From Nephrocerus scutellatus (lineage: Eukaryota > Arthropoda > Insecta > Diptera > Pipunculidae): 64,000 bases of DNA. The stretch covers positions 92,912,249 to 92,976,248 of the forward strand of contig OX352762.1 in assembly GCA_947095585.1 (NCBI GenBank), read 5' to 3'. A program made the translations under genes and the position numbers. This document shows, one piece after another, positions 33,960 through 46,606 of the stretch. Below the pieces are notes generated by a model. The model was not told the DNA's origin. It did not search any database and saw nothing but the letters and a program-made list of their open reading frames with translations. The stretch's first letter is position 1; each line of letters opens with the position of its first letter.

Positions 33960-34575
33960 CACAACCGATCTAAAATAGCAAGCTGAAATTTAATTTTCTT
34001 TCAAAAAAGACCAACAGTAAGCTTGTAGCTGGAAGCGTTCAAGAGTTATATGGTTTGAAGTCATGTAAGGTCAAAAGCACGTTTTCGTTTATTTTAAAAA
34101 TTTTAATTTTTAACTCTGCTCCTGTTGACCGAATGCATAAATGTTGTGAGGTAGATTTATAGAAAATTGAATAGGCTTTAATATTGCATTTGTCAAAAAA
34201 AAATTCTCCGCGAGCGTTTTTAAAAATATTCGCGTTTGAAAATAAAATTTAAAAAAAGAAAAAACATTTTTGTATTTTGACGACGTTTATATCGGTAACA
34301 GTTTCAAGAATTTAAAAAAATGTTAATTATTTGATCTTAAAAATTTAATTTTCTTTCAAAAATGACACACAGTGACCTTGTAGCTAGAAGCGTTCAAGAG
34401 TTACAGGGTGTGAAGTGATGCAAGGTCAAAAGTACGTCTCTTCGCATTTAAACGCTACTTAGACCGCAGGGGTTGAAAATAGACCCTCCCCCTCCCATTC
34501 GATTTTTTTCACGAAATTAACCAAGAAATTTTCCCTTTACGTATTTGCCACCTTAACGGATACGCCCTGTATTCA
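33960..34575 (+). repeat. Dispersed repeat with internal direct duplication
   Basis: TTTAATTTTCTTTCAAAAA, CTTGTAGCTRGAAGCGTTCA and AAGGTCAAAAGYACG occur twice, about 354 bp apart. The right end, CCACCTTAACGGATACGCCC, is found inverted at 7217. Confidence 0.6.
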
Positions 34576-35122
34576 TTGAGCGAGCTACTTTAAGGTTTAA
34601 GGTTTAGGTGCATCTACCAAGAAAATAGAAATTGTTTCCGTTGAAAAAATTAAAATTGAAATGGAAAATCTACTACATACTTTCGACAAACAGAATTTAT
34701 GGATAGAAATGATGGGATGCAATAAATCGCGAGAGACGGTTCATCCACCTTTCGTAGTAGTGTTGGAAGTCACCGAGAAGAATAAAGTTTAGTTCGTCTG
34801 TTACGATGAAGTTGCTTTTTAAATATTTCCAAATCCAGAAAGACGGAGTCATGACTCAAAACAGTCTTGACTAGCATTCAACCCAAGCGCAATAATAACT
34901 TGCCCATATGGAGCAAAAACCTAAGATTCTAATAAGGAATAGCTAGATAATCAATTGAAGATGAACAGCTTGTTTCTTATGAGGGTATAGCGCAATCACA
35001 ATGGACAGCGACTCTGAGGCGGATGTAACTCTCTTATCAATAAACCCCGATATGCTTATCACTCCCTCAACAAAATTTGGAGTTCAACCAATATCTCGAA
35101 GAGTCTGTAATTTCGCAGTGTT

Positions 35123-35437
35123 GTCGGTGGTGCAGTGGTCAGAACCCTAGCTCCCACTCGGAGGACTTCGGGTTCAATTGCCGGCGCTTCAAAAAAACCC
35201 ACGAATTTTTCTCTCCGCACATGATACGATGCTGTACATCTGATATACAGTTGCTGTATACTGCTGTATTCACATGTTCGGTTGAGTTGATGTATGAAGT
35301 AATTCTAGATATAAAGCCATCAATATGGGTTTATGTGTACAATATTTTAGTTTGTAAGTGCTCGGTTGTGAACTCAACACCAGCCACCACAACACTTTCT
35401 CTTCTTCTATCCCAATGTTTTCAAGCCCACGCTGTCG
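35123..35437 (+). mobile_element. SINE family 2, duplicate copy
   Basis: Identical to 32701-33015; present because of the 2.4-kb segmental duplication, not a separate insertion. Confidence 0.65.
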
Positions 35438-35631
35438 CTAGATATTATAAGGATGTAAATCCCTTAAATCGTGCGGTAATTATAAAAAAAATTACGTATT
35501 TTCATTACGAACATACCAAATCAGTGCTTCATTTTGGCAGTGAAACCTAGAAGGTAACTGTGGACAACTACCGTCGTTTTTAGGTCTTTGTAAATAAGTG
35601 TCTAAGGCGAATACTACTTCTGGCCAAACAG

Positions 35632-36347
35632 TTTTTTTTTTATAATGTATCCAAGCTCAACGGGTTGCGCCATTATAATGATTAGCATAGCGTGGGCTTG
35701 AAATTAAGGAAAGGAAAAGGTGAGAGGTCTATGCACATGCGTCTGGAACGACTGCAGATCATGCGGAAACACAGAGTTGGACAATTCATTCCACATAACT
35801 ATTGTGCGGCTAAGGGAGGAATATCTGATTTGGTTAGTACGTTTAAATATAGGTCTCGAGTTGAGGCACGGGTATTTCGGTTGGGTTGGCGGATGGGCGG
35901 GATGCATCTGGAGTTTTCTTTTGACAAGCAGGAAACATTCCTGCGATGTTCAAGCGATTCGATTGTTTTCACGATATTTACATATCACCAATAACTTTTA
36001 TCGAGCGGTTCTGAATTCTGTTGAGTAGATGCAATGTGGGCTTGGGAGCACCTGCCCAGACAATACAGTTGTTTTTAAGTTTAGGGCGAAAATATGCCTT
36101 GTAAATAGTAGCCAGGTCTGAAGGAAAGAAAAACATCTTGCACCGTTTTAGAAAACCTAAGCATTTCGCAGCTACGAAGCTTGTTGTCGACGCACATACC
36201 GAGTATTGCTAGTTTTTCAGTTTCTTTGATACAGGATCCATTCATGGATAAAGGTTCGGGGTTTAAATTACGCTTAGAGGACAGAAGACAGCATTGGGTT
36301 TTGGAAGAGTTAAATTCTGCTCTATTGTGTAGAATGGTTTTCTAATG
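35632..36347 (-). mobile_element. LINE family C 3' end, duplicate copy
   Basis: Identical to 33210-33925 by segmental duplication. Confidence 0.75.
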
Positions 36348-36381
36348 AAAACCTTTTTCTGTGTGTGTAACGACAGCCTAT

Positions 36382-36997
36382 CACAACCGATCTAAAATAG
36401 CAAGCTGAAATTTAATTTTCTTTCAAAAAAGACCAACAGTAAGCTTGTAGCTGGAAGCGTTCAAGAGTTATATGGTTTGAAGTCATGTAAGGTCAAAAGC
36501 ACGTTTTCGTTTATTTTAAAAATTTTAATTTTTAACTCTGCTCCTGTTGACCGAATGCATAAATGTTGTGAGGTAGATTTATAGAAAATTGAATAGGCTT
36601 TAATATTGCATTTGTCAAAAAAAAATTCTCCGCGAGCGTTTTTAAAAATATTCGCGTTTGAAAATAAAATTTAAAAAAAGAAAAAACATTTTTGTATTTT
36701 GACGACGTTTATATCGGTAACAGTTTCAAGAATTTAAAAAAATGTTAATTATTTGATCTTAAAAATTTAATTTTCTTTCAAAAATGACACACAGTGACCT
36801 TGTAGCTAGAAGCGTTCAAGAGTTACAGGGTGTGAAGTGATGCAAGGTCAAAAGTACGTCTCTTCGCATTTAAACGCTACTTAGACCGCAGGGGTTGAAA
36901 ATAGACCCTCCCCCTCCCATTCGATTTTTTTCACGAAATTAACCAAGAAATTTTCCCTTTACGTATTTGCCACCTTAACGGATACGCCCTGTATTCA
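36382..36997 (+). repeat. Dispersed repeat with internal duplication, duplicate copy
   Basis: Identical to 33960-34575 by segmental duplication. Confidence 0.6.
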
Positions 36998-37132
36998 TTG
37001 AGCGAGCTACTTTAAGGTTTAAGGTTTAGGTGCATCTACCAAGAAAATAGAAATTGTTTCCGTTGAAAAAATTAAAATTGAAATGGAAAATCTACTACAT
37101 ACTTTCGACAAACAGAATTTATGGATAGAAAT

Positions 37133-39275
37133 GATGAAAAAGCGCAAAATACACAAAATCTGAGAGGATGACGACGAGGTACGATTGTCAGAGCAACGAC
37201 GTAAAACTTGTAAACAAATGAAGAAAATATGGCAATAAAACAGCGGTAGTGTGTACTGGTTACTATGTATGCGACACACATAAAACGCAGTTTTTCAACC
37301 CGACAGCTTGACTGATAGCTTTAATGAGTTTTTTTTCGTTTGTTTGTTTTTTTTATTACCATTCATGGTGAAATTGTTTACTGATTCCATCCGAGTATGA
37401 TGTTTTCAATGCTTCGTGCGCATGCGCAACTCTCTTATGAACAGGTACTCGTATACGGTGCGAATGGCAATTGACACTATCACTTTCACTGAATGTGCGG
37501 CGCCGCGTCGGCAATAATAGTGACGATCGATTTCTGTTATTACAAACTTTTTATTTATTGTTGTTTCTTTGAATATTTTTAACAAATTCACACTTCTTGT
37601 ACCAGCACTTGTTGATCACACGACGAGTTGAAATCAATCCGTTGCCGCATACCACTGCTCAACATGTGATATGTGGAATTCGACTGGATGAAATATCCAC
37701 AAAGCAATCATTAGCACGGGCGGGCTGATTTGCGGTATTTCGTGCTGCAATTACGAGTCGGACAGTGCCAATATTCGAACTTACGACGCGGAGATTAGAT
37801 CACTACGCTTGCAAATAGAAAGAGGGGTCAGAGCGTCGTATGCAAATAAAAAACTCCGACAGACAGTCTGAAAGTAATAAACTTTTAAGATCCGAACATA
37901 TCGCTGTCTTAAAAAAATAAACAACAAAAGCAACAAGGGCAACAATAATAAAAAATTTCTTGGAAATGTAGTAAAACCACGTCTCAGTACTCTGTCGCAA
38001 ATTCAAATTCAAAACGTCGCAAGATCGTTAGGTCACGTGATCAATAGTGTGCGGCGGCGACAACGACTTCACACAACGCAATCAGGTGCGCAACTGCCAT
38101 CCATTAGCGCACTGCTATCTACCGAAGTACATACTGTACGTACGTACGGGCCTGCAATTCATGTGGTAGCGTCAGTTGTTGTTGCAATGAAAGCCAACCA
38201 ACTACCAACCGTGTAATGTCTCCATCTTCGACAAAACACTCTCTTCCCAGCGAGGCTAATAAACTCTTTCCTTAATTCAAGTTAGACGACTCGGCCTTCG
38301 CATTCGCACGCTGCTCATGCCTCATTGAGAAAATTCTGAAAATTTGGTAGGAATTGCCCGCCAGCCGCTTTCAGAAGATCATCCAAACGTGAGTTAATGA
38401 TGGCATTTTTAGGCGGGGGCTGAGCACTGAAATAAACCAGCTCCGAAGTCGAACCGGTTCTGTTATCGCAGCTGGACTTGGTCAACATTATGTACCTCCT
38501 CATCGTTGTAGGTCGTTCAGCCTAACAGCAAACAAAATTACGCCAATTGCCCTAGAAACTGGCGTTGCGGTTGGTCTGGAGGCGAATCGAATGTCCGATG
38601 AGAATTGCCAATTTTGCTAAGTTGTTTAAGTTTAAAGTAATCAGTTCCTGCTCGTAGGACAAGTTTAAGCGAACAGCACTGCACACGGTTGTGGAAAAAA
38701 GAAAGTGAAGTATCTTTGGGTGTGGAAAACAATCAGGGAAATATGTTCACTCGCTGAGCTACTTATGATGTATGCCAAGGCTGACCCTAATAGCACATGT
38801 AACGTATATGATGTATGTGAGCTGTTAAATTTTTCAACAAGATGTTTTCAAACTAGGCCTTAAGTGAAATTCTGGTTTTTTTTTTATTGTTAGACCGAGC
38901 CACTTTGGATTCTTTTTGAATTTCGCTTTAATGGAAGCCTGCAGCGGCGAGGGGTGAAATTCTAAAGAGGGAAAGTCATACAAAAGTAAATGAGATTTTT
39001 TTCACTAAGTATACTGTAGGTCCAAAAGCTTTTCCTATTTTTGAGAGTTTCACAAAATATATAAATTATTTTTAAATCATATCTCTGCTGATACAACAAT
39101 AACTAGAAAAGTTAAAAACTGTATGTCAAATTTGAAATTTGTAGGGAACATTACCACTTTTCACGGTTCTACCTCTCGCGGATAAGCTTCTCAATTTGTG
39201 TGCAAAAATATAACATGCACAATACACTAGGAAGCAGCAAGGAAATTGTTATGTTTGTCGTGGAATCTTGCGATC
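37133..39275. other. CAP intron, mostly unique
   Basis: It includes a locally GC-richer area (37420-37560 and 38030-38180) with leader-like CAACAA sequence on the minus strand and an initiator-like TCAGTG near 37490. No DPE or clear donor was found, so it is not called a promoter. No exon is recognised. Confidence 0.4.
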
Positions 39276-39279
39276 AATT

Positions 39280-40600
39280 TTAAAATCACTTCCCAACTCC
39301 GATTTCATTAAACTTTGCACACATGCACATCTCCGATGCCAACACATTAAAATTTGGGGCCCCTCGGACCTCGGGGTCGTGGGGCTCCCATACAAATTTT
39401 TTTCAATCTTTAAATTTTATATACATGTGTATCTCCAATGGACAACACTTTTTGTAAATATTTTGGAGACCTCAGGCCCGAGGGTCGTGATGCCCCATAA
39501 ATTTTTTTTTTTAAAAATTAACCCGTTTTCTTCAAATTGTATACTCATATGTACCACCGATGAACAACACTTTTTGTAAAAATTTTGGAGACCCCGGTCG
39601 CCGGGGTCGTGGGACCTAATAAAAATTTTGTTAAAAAAAATTACCCGATTTTCTTTAAGTTTTATATATCTCCAATGGAAAACACTTTTTGTAAAAATTT
39701 TGGAGACCTCGGACCGCGGGGTCGTAAGGCCATACACAAATTTTTTAAAAAATTAATCCGATTTTCTTCAAATATTATATACATGTATATCCGATAGACA
39801 AAACTTTTTGTAAATTTTTTGGAGTGAACGGGCCCTGAACACTGAGGGGTGCTTATAAAATAATATAAAAATTAGCCCGGTTTTTTTAAATTTTAAGCAC
39901 ATGTCTATCTCCGATGGACAATAGTTTTTGTAAAAATTTGGAAGTGATCGGGCCCCAAGGTCGGGTGAGAACCCATAAGAATTTTATAATAAAAAGTACT
40001 CGATTTTCTTTAAATATTATACGCATATGTATCTCCAATGGACAACACTTTTTGTTAAAATTTGGAAGTAATCGGGACACGGGGTCGGGGGGCATTCATA
40101 CAAAATTTGGAAGTGATCGGGCCTCAGGGTCGGGTGGGCACCCACAAGAATTTTATAAAAGAAAGTACTCGATTTTCTTTAAAGTTTATACGCATATGTA
40201 TCTCCAATGGACAATACTTTTTGTAAAAATTTGGAAGTGATATCGCCGATGGATAACAATTTTTGTAAAAACTTGGAAGTGATCGGGTCCCGTATTCGGG
40301 AGGCACCCATACAAATTTTATAAAAAAAAGTACCCGATTTTTTTCAAACTTTATCATGTGTATATCCAATGGATAACAATTTTTGTAAAAAATTGGAAGT
40401 GATCGAGCCAAGGGTCGGGGGATGCCATACAAATTTTATAAAAAATTACCCGATTTTCTTCAAATCTTCTTCTTCCGATGGACAACACTCCGATGGAAAC
40501 ACTATTTGTAAAATTTTTGGAATTTAGGGGGCTCCAAATTTTTTTTTTAAATTTACCCGATTTTATTCAAACTTTGCACAATGTGTCCTCCGATCAGAGA
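39280..40600. repeat. Minisatellite of about 120-bp units derived from repeat F
   Basis: TCCAATGGACAACACTTTTTG-like cores recur near 39437, 39556, 39671, 39793, 39913, 40033, 40203, 40243, 40364 and 40480. Most spacings are 115-122 bp; two (170 and 40) are rearranged. Each unit also has CCCGATTTTCTTYAAAT and a GG.CC.CGGGGTCG block. The core is the reverse complement of dispersed repeat F (compare about 29910-29990). Confidence 0.8.
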
Positions 40601-42420
40601 ATTTACACGAAAAATTGTATGCGTGGTATATTTTGGTTTAGTTAAGAAAAGCAAGAAAATAGTTACATTCTAACTGAAAGGTAGCCCGATGCCAATCGTA
40701 TTATATGGATACTTCAACACTGCATGAGTTCGATATACGTTGGGAATCGCATATCAATGGGATCGTGACGAGAACTTTTATAAAACCGATGCCGCCCAGC
40801 TGCGACTGCGCACATACATTGATTTGGCCAAGGTTCAACAAAGAGAGAGTATAAATTTAGTGAAAAGTAAAAAATAAGCTCAAAAGGCATAATAATAATG
40901 GAGCTTGAATCTATATAAAAAGTGTAAAGTTTGCAAGCGAAGAAATGCTTATTGGCACACCTGATGGTGAAATCATATTTTATCTCTTTATTTAAAGGTA
41001 AAGCTGGTAGCGAAAACAAATTGCGATGTTAACCAATTGGCGTTAGTACATCGATGTAATACGACTACAAACAAGCAAGAGCAAATGTAGTTGCGTGTTG
41101 CCAGAAGTATTTCAGTGTAGGTTGCTTATGCTTAATGGAAGACACATAAAAGCGTACGAACAACCCATGGCTCAAGACAAAACTTGCACAGCGAATTATC
41201 CCCCTGCACGCATGATTAATGACATTTTAGCTGGAGTCAAGCTGAGCGTTTGTTTTGCTAGCCTTTGTCTTTCGCCGCTGGTCCCGTGTTTAATTGTTGT
41301 GTTTTGAGAAAGCCACCATTATCGGCAAGATCACAACAGTAATTTTTAATTATGAGTTGCTAGCTGTTTTGCGCTCTGGTAACGAAATGCGACGTGGTTC
41401 AACGGAGAGGCTTTGTTATGAGTAATAAAATTGAGATGCTTCGCTAGCAGAGTTAAGATGTCAATTAAGATTTTTTTGTTACCGTGGGATTTAACGAAAT
41501 TTCTCTCAACATTGGGATTACCTTGGGGCAAAGGGTTTAAAATTTTATATTACTTATTTTGGCTAAAATTACTGTATAAAAAACGAAGCACATACCAGAG
41601 TTATTGAATGGTGCTTTTCAAAAATTAACAATATTCAATAAAGCCAACATTGAAGACCTTAATTAAATATTTACTGCAATTCAATTATGAAAATTTGTAA
41701 AAGACATTGCACAAAGGAGAACCTTAAAAAATCGATCACTTCTGTCTAGATTGTTGTTGTGAATGTTTGGAAGAAGGACGAGTAAGCTGCAGTTAGAGTA
41801 GAAGATTAACGAATTTAGTTCCTAACTCGAGTGCGACATTTGAAATTACTGAAACTTGCTATTGTACGTGTAAATTACACTACGTTCCATTAGCTTCTTA
41901 TCAGATTAACTATGTCTTTGTAAAAAACTATGTCTGCTAAAAAAGGACTTAACCTATGTTAAAGGAAGCTAAATACATTCTACGTAGCAGAGCCCATTTG
42001 AAAGCCAAGCATTCTCAGTAGAATCCACATGAAAAAAATTTAATCACAGAATTTTGAAAGCATTTCGTAAGTTGCTTCTTCGTGAAAAGCATGTTCCTCA
42101 CGTCAACTTACACAAGCAATTTGCAAATTGATCCAAGAGAATCATAGGACAATTTTCCTCCTAGTCGTGCCGTCAATTTTCCTTAGTGGATTACCAGTTG
42201 GTGTGTGCTATATTGGAATACTGAAGTGCAGACAATTACATCCGAGATGAATGAAGCATAGCATAGCACAGCAAAAATATGGAAACAGTTTGAGTCGCCA
42301 GTTCCCATGGCAATTATGTATTACTACAACGATTTTCTATTTGACCAGGGGCTGTAGTTATCTTCTCATTACCATGCTAAATAAGTCGTCATATGATGTG
42401 ATGCTGAGAACGACAAAGAC
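40601..42420. other. CAP intron, unique part
   Basis: No exon, RNA or repeat family is recognised. Open frames near 40714, 41095 and 41346 lack protein character. Confidence 0.45.
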
Positions 42421-42423
42421 AAA

Positions 42424-42446
42424 GAGATAGAGAGAGAGAGAGGTAG
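42424..42446. repeat. (GA)n microsatellite
   Basis: Short imperfect GA/GATA run. Confidence 0.8.
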
Positions 42447-42707
42447 AGATTGGGAAAGATGAATTGATGAATTGCGGAAGTGATAGAGAATTTCGTCGGA
42501 GCATGAGGTAAACCATAGAAAAGTCGTACAATACGAATGTCTACAAGTGAGTACGATCAATAGCTGAGATGATTTCATCGTAATCACGACCCATTCATAA
42601 TGAGATTGGAATTTTAACAATATGGGAGATGAGTAAATGTGGGATATCGCGTATGAGTACAGTGGGAAATGACAACAAATTTTGCTACGAGTATATGGAA
42701 CACGGGC

Positions 42708-44215
42708 GGTCAGCCATCAGCAGAGTAGGGCGAATAACACAGAATGCTTCAGAAATGCATGTGGCCGTGGCTTCTGACTGGTGGAAGTGCGATCAAACTT
42801 CCACGTGGTGGCCGCTGGTAATTTCCTCCAGTACAGGAAAAGCGCAATGATCGGGCTAGTCCCTTCAAAGTAAGGTTGGCGCGAGGCCAATAACCTGGCT
42901 CGTAAAAAACCATATTATAGAACCAAAAATCAGCCTCGGATACACTGATTAACGACGACGACCACGGCAACGAAAATGGCTAAACGATTTAAAAATTTTC
43001 TCATGGAACGTACGCTCTCTGTATAGAGCTCAACCTGCACAGCAGCTAGCCGATACCCTGTCCAAATATAATGCTGACATAGAAGCAATTCAGGAGATGC
43101 GTTGGACGGGGAATGGTGTCTTACAAAAATCAGAATATGACATATATTACAGCTGTCATGCAGGACATCATGGGCTTCTAGTCAGCAAAAAAATGAAACC
43201 ACCCGTTATCGGCTTAAAAGCAGTAAATGAACGGCTATGCACCATTGTGCGGGGCAGATTTAAAAACATAAGCCTCATAAACGTTCACGCACTTACAGAG
43301 GATTCCCCAGATGATGAAAAAGAAGAATTCTTTGAATCAGTCGAACGGGAACTCCATGCCTGTCCTCAGTATGACGTAAAAATTATTCTGGGGGATATGA
43401 ATGCCAAAATATGTAGGGAGCCAGTATTCAGGCAATACATTGGCACCCACAGCTTACACGAGAACACAATTGACAACGAGTCATAGAGATGGCAGCAAGC
43501 AATAAATTGGTCGTTGCGAGTACAAGGTTTGCGCGTAAAAATATCCACAAATCCACCTGGGTATCTCATGATGGAGCCACTTGCAACCAAATAGACCACG
43601 TGTTGATAGACCGCCGCCACAACCCGAATCTGATGATGGTACGAACGTACCGAGGTGCCAACGTTGACTCGGACCACTATGTTGTTGGTATGGTGTTCCG
43701 AGCGCATATTGCATCATCAAGAAAGACAGCATCCGCGAATCAGATTCGAGTCAACATAGGCTGCCCTTCGTAACGAAGAGACTAGAAACAACTACGGTCA
43801 AGCGATAGGACTCGTCCCAAATGCAGGAAGAGTAAGTCCTGGGGCAGAGATGCTGGTCATAGAAGAGAAATGAACACGCCTTAAGAATATTGTTATGTTG
43901 ACGAAGTTAGCAGAGCGATAAATCGGCTAAAAAATAATAAAGCCCCGGGATCTGATGGTATCCCAGCGGAGCTAATTAAAACAGGAGGCTCCGCAATACA
44001 CCAAGAAATTCATGAACTAATACAGTAGAGTAGAACTTTATAAAGCCATGACACAATTCGACATCCCAAACAAAATGACACGACTATGTAGGTTGACCAT
44101 TACCAATGTTATAAGCTAAGTAAAAATATCCGGATCATCACCAAGCCCATTCAACATCTATGATGGACTGCCTGCGTCCTTTTAAACTTGGCGTTGGAGA
44201 AATTGAAAAAAACAT
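42708..44215 (+). mobile_element. RTE-like LINE (family E), internally deleted
   Basis: The start (GGTCAGCCATCAGCAGAGTA) and endonuclease (VLQKSEYDIYYSCHAGHHG, FKNISLINVHALTEDSP, VKIILGDMNAKIC, IDHVLIDRRHNPNLM) are better preserved than at 21173. Most RT is lost: only KNNKAPGSDGIPAELIKTGG (about 43950) and scraps remain. The YADD site and C-terminus are absent. Confidence 0.8.
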
Positions 44216-44218
44216 ACA

Positions 44219-44310
44219 AATAGACAGACAAACAAATCCACGGGCACGCAAAGTTAATATAGATAGACAGACAAACAAATCCACGGGCACGCAAAGTTAA
44301 TATAGAGAAC
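44219..44310 (+). repeat. 43-bp direct duplication at the end of repeat F
   Basis: TAGACAGACAAACAAATCCA followed by CGGGCACGCAAAGTTAATAT occurs twice, 43 bp apart. Both carry the AAGTTAATATAG end of dispersed repeat F. Confidence 0.8.
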
Positions 44311-44329
44311 CAAACCAAACCATAAAAAT

Positions 44330-44590
44330 TAAAAATGTTCAGATTAATTCTCTTATCGAATCAGGTTAGGAATAAAATCAGGTTAACTTTAAAAATGTAT
44401 ATGTCCCTCGTCAACACTGGAGCCCGATCACTTCCAAATTTTAATAGAAAGATTTGTCATTGGAGATACACATGTGTACAAAATTTGAATAAAATCGAGC
44501 TCTAGGAAGTGGATTAAAAATTTAAAAGTTGATTTGGCCAAGCAGCCACAAACAAACATATCCGGACGCGAAGTTAATGTAGAGATTTTT
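44330..44590 (+). repeat. Dispersed repeat F
   Basis: It contains CATTGGAGATACACATGTG, AAAATCGAGCTCTAGGAAGT and CGCGAAGTTAATGTAGAG. It has the same orientation as the copies at 25695 and 29870. Confidence 0.65.
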
Positions 44591-44689
44591 AAAAGTAAGC
44601 ACTAACTGACCCTAATCCCGAAGTAAACATGGACTAGCGATTTCTTCGAGTTGAGTTTATTCCGTTCTCCTTCTCATTAATGTTATTTA

Positions 44690-45490
44690 TGCAAGTTTTT
44701 ATAATTTTATAATCACGCACGCGTAAAGGGGTTCGCACACCCTTATCATGCTCGGCTATATGCTTGGCATAGCGTGGGCGTTAAGGGAAAGGAGGAGAAA
44801 AAATGAGATGTCTATGAGCTTGTGTTTTGAATGCCTGTGGATCGTAGTGATATGGAAAGACTGATCTTGGCAGAGCATTCCACATACGTGTTGTACGGCT
44901 GAAGAACGAATCGCTGAATTTAACTGTACGTTCGAAGATGGGCTTGAGGGTAAACTGATGAGCTTTTAGAGCGCCACGAGTATTGCGGTTGAATTCAAGG
45001 AGAGGTGGCAAGCAGCTGGCTTTTTCTCTTTTGCACAGCTGGTGGAAGAACAAGCAGGAAACGTTCCTGCGGTGTTCAAGCGAATCTATTGATTTCGCAA
45101 TGTTTTCCTGATAAGTTTTATCGCACGGTTTTGTATTCTATCTAGCTGATCCAAGGTAGTTTTGGCGCACCAAACCAAATATGAAATTGTACTCAAGTTT
45201 AGGGCGAAACCTTGTAGATAGTAGCCCGATCAGAGGGAGTGAAATATTTTTTGCACCAGGTTAGAAAAACTTAAAATTTCGCAGCATTTTTGGAGACGGT
45301 AAATATGTGATCATTCAAACGAAGCTTGTCGTTAACACACACACCGAGAATTGTGAGATTTTTAGTTTCCTCGATGCAAGTGCCATTCATAGATAATGGC
45401 ATGAGATTTAAGATTCGCTTAGTTGACAGGAGACATACGTAGTTGTTTGAGTTCCACATGAGAAGTAGAGGGACGTTTTGATAGAACAAA
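44690..45490 (-). mobile_element. LINE family C 3' end
   Basis: The minus strand encodes VKFSDSFFSRTTRMWNALPR, SVFPYHYDPQAFKTQAHRHL and, upstream, NDHIFTVSKNAAKF. The 3' border, AGCGTGGGCGTTAAGGG, matches 13620 and 33210. It is 5'-truncated. Confidence 0.8.
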
Positions 45491-45494
45491 GTCA

Positions 45495-46580
45495 GTTAAT
45501 GGACAAATCTTTGCTAGGTTATATTAGTGATTACTTAACTTAAACTTATCGCAACTTATTACTATAAAGCTCTAATTAGAATTTCATTATCTTTCACGAT
45601 TGTCAAGAGACTTTTTAAATCCAGGAACCATAACATTCAATCTCTTAGAACAGTTTGAGAGCAAACTTTTCCGTAATATCGAAGACTCTATATCAATGCA
45701 GTCTTTGAGTTAAGATGCTGACATAAAAAAATGAATGAAGCTTCGCAAAGACAAAGTCTTTGTTGTAAAAATGGCTTAAGCTAAACTACAGTATAGTATG
45801 CAGCGCCCTCTTGGCGTGGTATCCCATTTTCATGAGCATTTTTAATTTTTGATTTACGTGAATTATTTTTTACTAGTGGTTACCCGTCAAAAATGACAAA
45901 ATCTTTTTTTTGTACCATTGCACCACTTTTCACCGGAGCACTCAACGAACATATGGTGTGAATATGAACCAAATACAACCATAAACACATATTTTCGTAA
46001 ATATCTCGACTACAGCGCCACATTACGGGTCAAAAAAAAAGATAAACTTATCGGAGCACCAAACGACCATATGGTGTAAATATGGCTTCGATATATACAT
46101 ATAGTGGTTTAGGCGGGATGAGGCGATATAAAAGCGTTATATCCATACAGACAAACAAACAAACAACGAAATTTTGTTATTGAGCGATTTTTACACGATT
46201 TTATAAGGTTTCGAGAGGTAGAGCCTCCCGTCACCTGAAACCCGGATGGCTGAAGGGCTTTACCCCCTTGGTCGTTTTACTGTACTATGACCGAGATATT
46301 TTGCCACAAAAAGACAAAGATTTGCAATTTACCCGTTGATTTGATTTTTATTTAAAATCATGCTCAAAATTCCTTCCCAACTTCATGAGTTTTACAACAA
46401 AAATATTCAGACGTTGAATTTTATTGTTTTTGCAAAACTCATGAGATTGTGACAGAATTTTAAGCATGACTTTAAGTAAAACTCAAATAAACAAGAAAAT
46501 CACCTCCCTTATATCCGTAATACCTACTGGTTTCCCTTACAGCCTGTGCAATTTCAATAGACTTTAAGATCATCCATATA
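45495..46580. other. CAP intron, repetitive-looking but unassigned
   Basis: GGAGCACYMAACGAHCATATGGTGT-type blocks occur twice (about 45940 and 46055). A (CAAA)n run near 46150 suggests a degraded repeat related in style to repeat F. No coding segment is recognised. Confidence 0.4.
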
Positions 46581-46606
46581 CTAACTTGATCGTTTTTTTG
46601 TTCCAC

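Larger units (their letters stand above)
32289..34710 (+). repeat. 2,422-bp tandem duplication, copy 1
   Basis: Copy 1 runs from GATGGGATGCAATAAATC to ATGGATAGAAAT. Every block compared by eye recurs at +2,422 with no difference seen, and all translated frames are identical. It contains a SINE (32701), a LINE C end (33210) and a dispersed repeat (33960). Confidence 0.95.
34711..37132 (+). repeat. 2,422-bp tandem duplication, copy 2
   Basis: This is head-to-tail with copy 1. The junction and both outer borders share TGATG, so the breakpoint can be placed anywhere within these 5 bases. After copy 2 the sequence continues AAAAAGCGCAAAATAC, which is unique. Confidence 0.95.

Noticed and set aside
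37406..38180. Another CAP promoter in the GC-richer patch
   Set aside because: The initiator-like word near 37490 has no DPE, and no convincing donor or open frame follows.
39280..40600. CRISPR-like array
   Set aside because: Units of about 120 bp are repeats throughout, with no short repeat plus unique spacer pattern, and the genome is eukaryotic.
41095..41307. 70-codon plus-strand frame with hydrophobic end
   Set aside because: A late hydrophobic run alone is weak evidence. No start context, splice support or similarity is seen.
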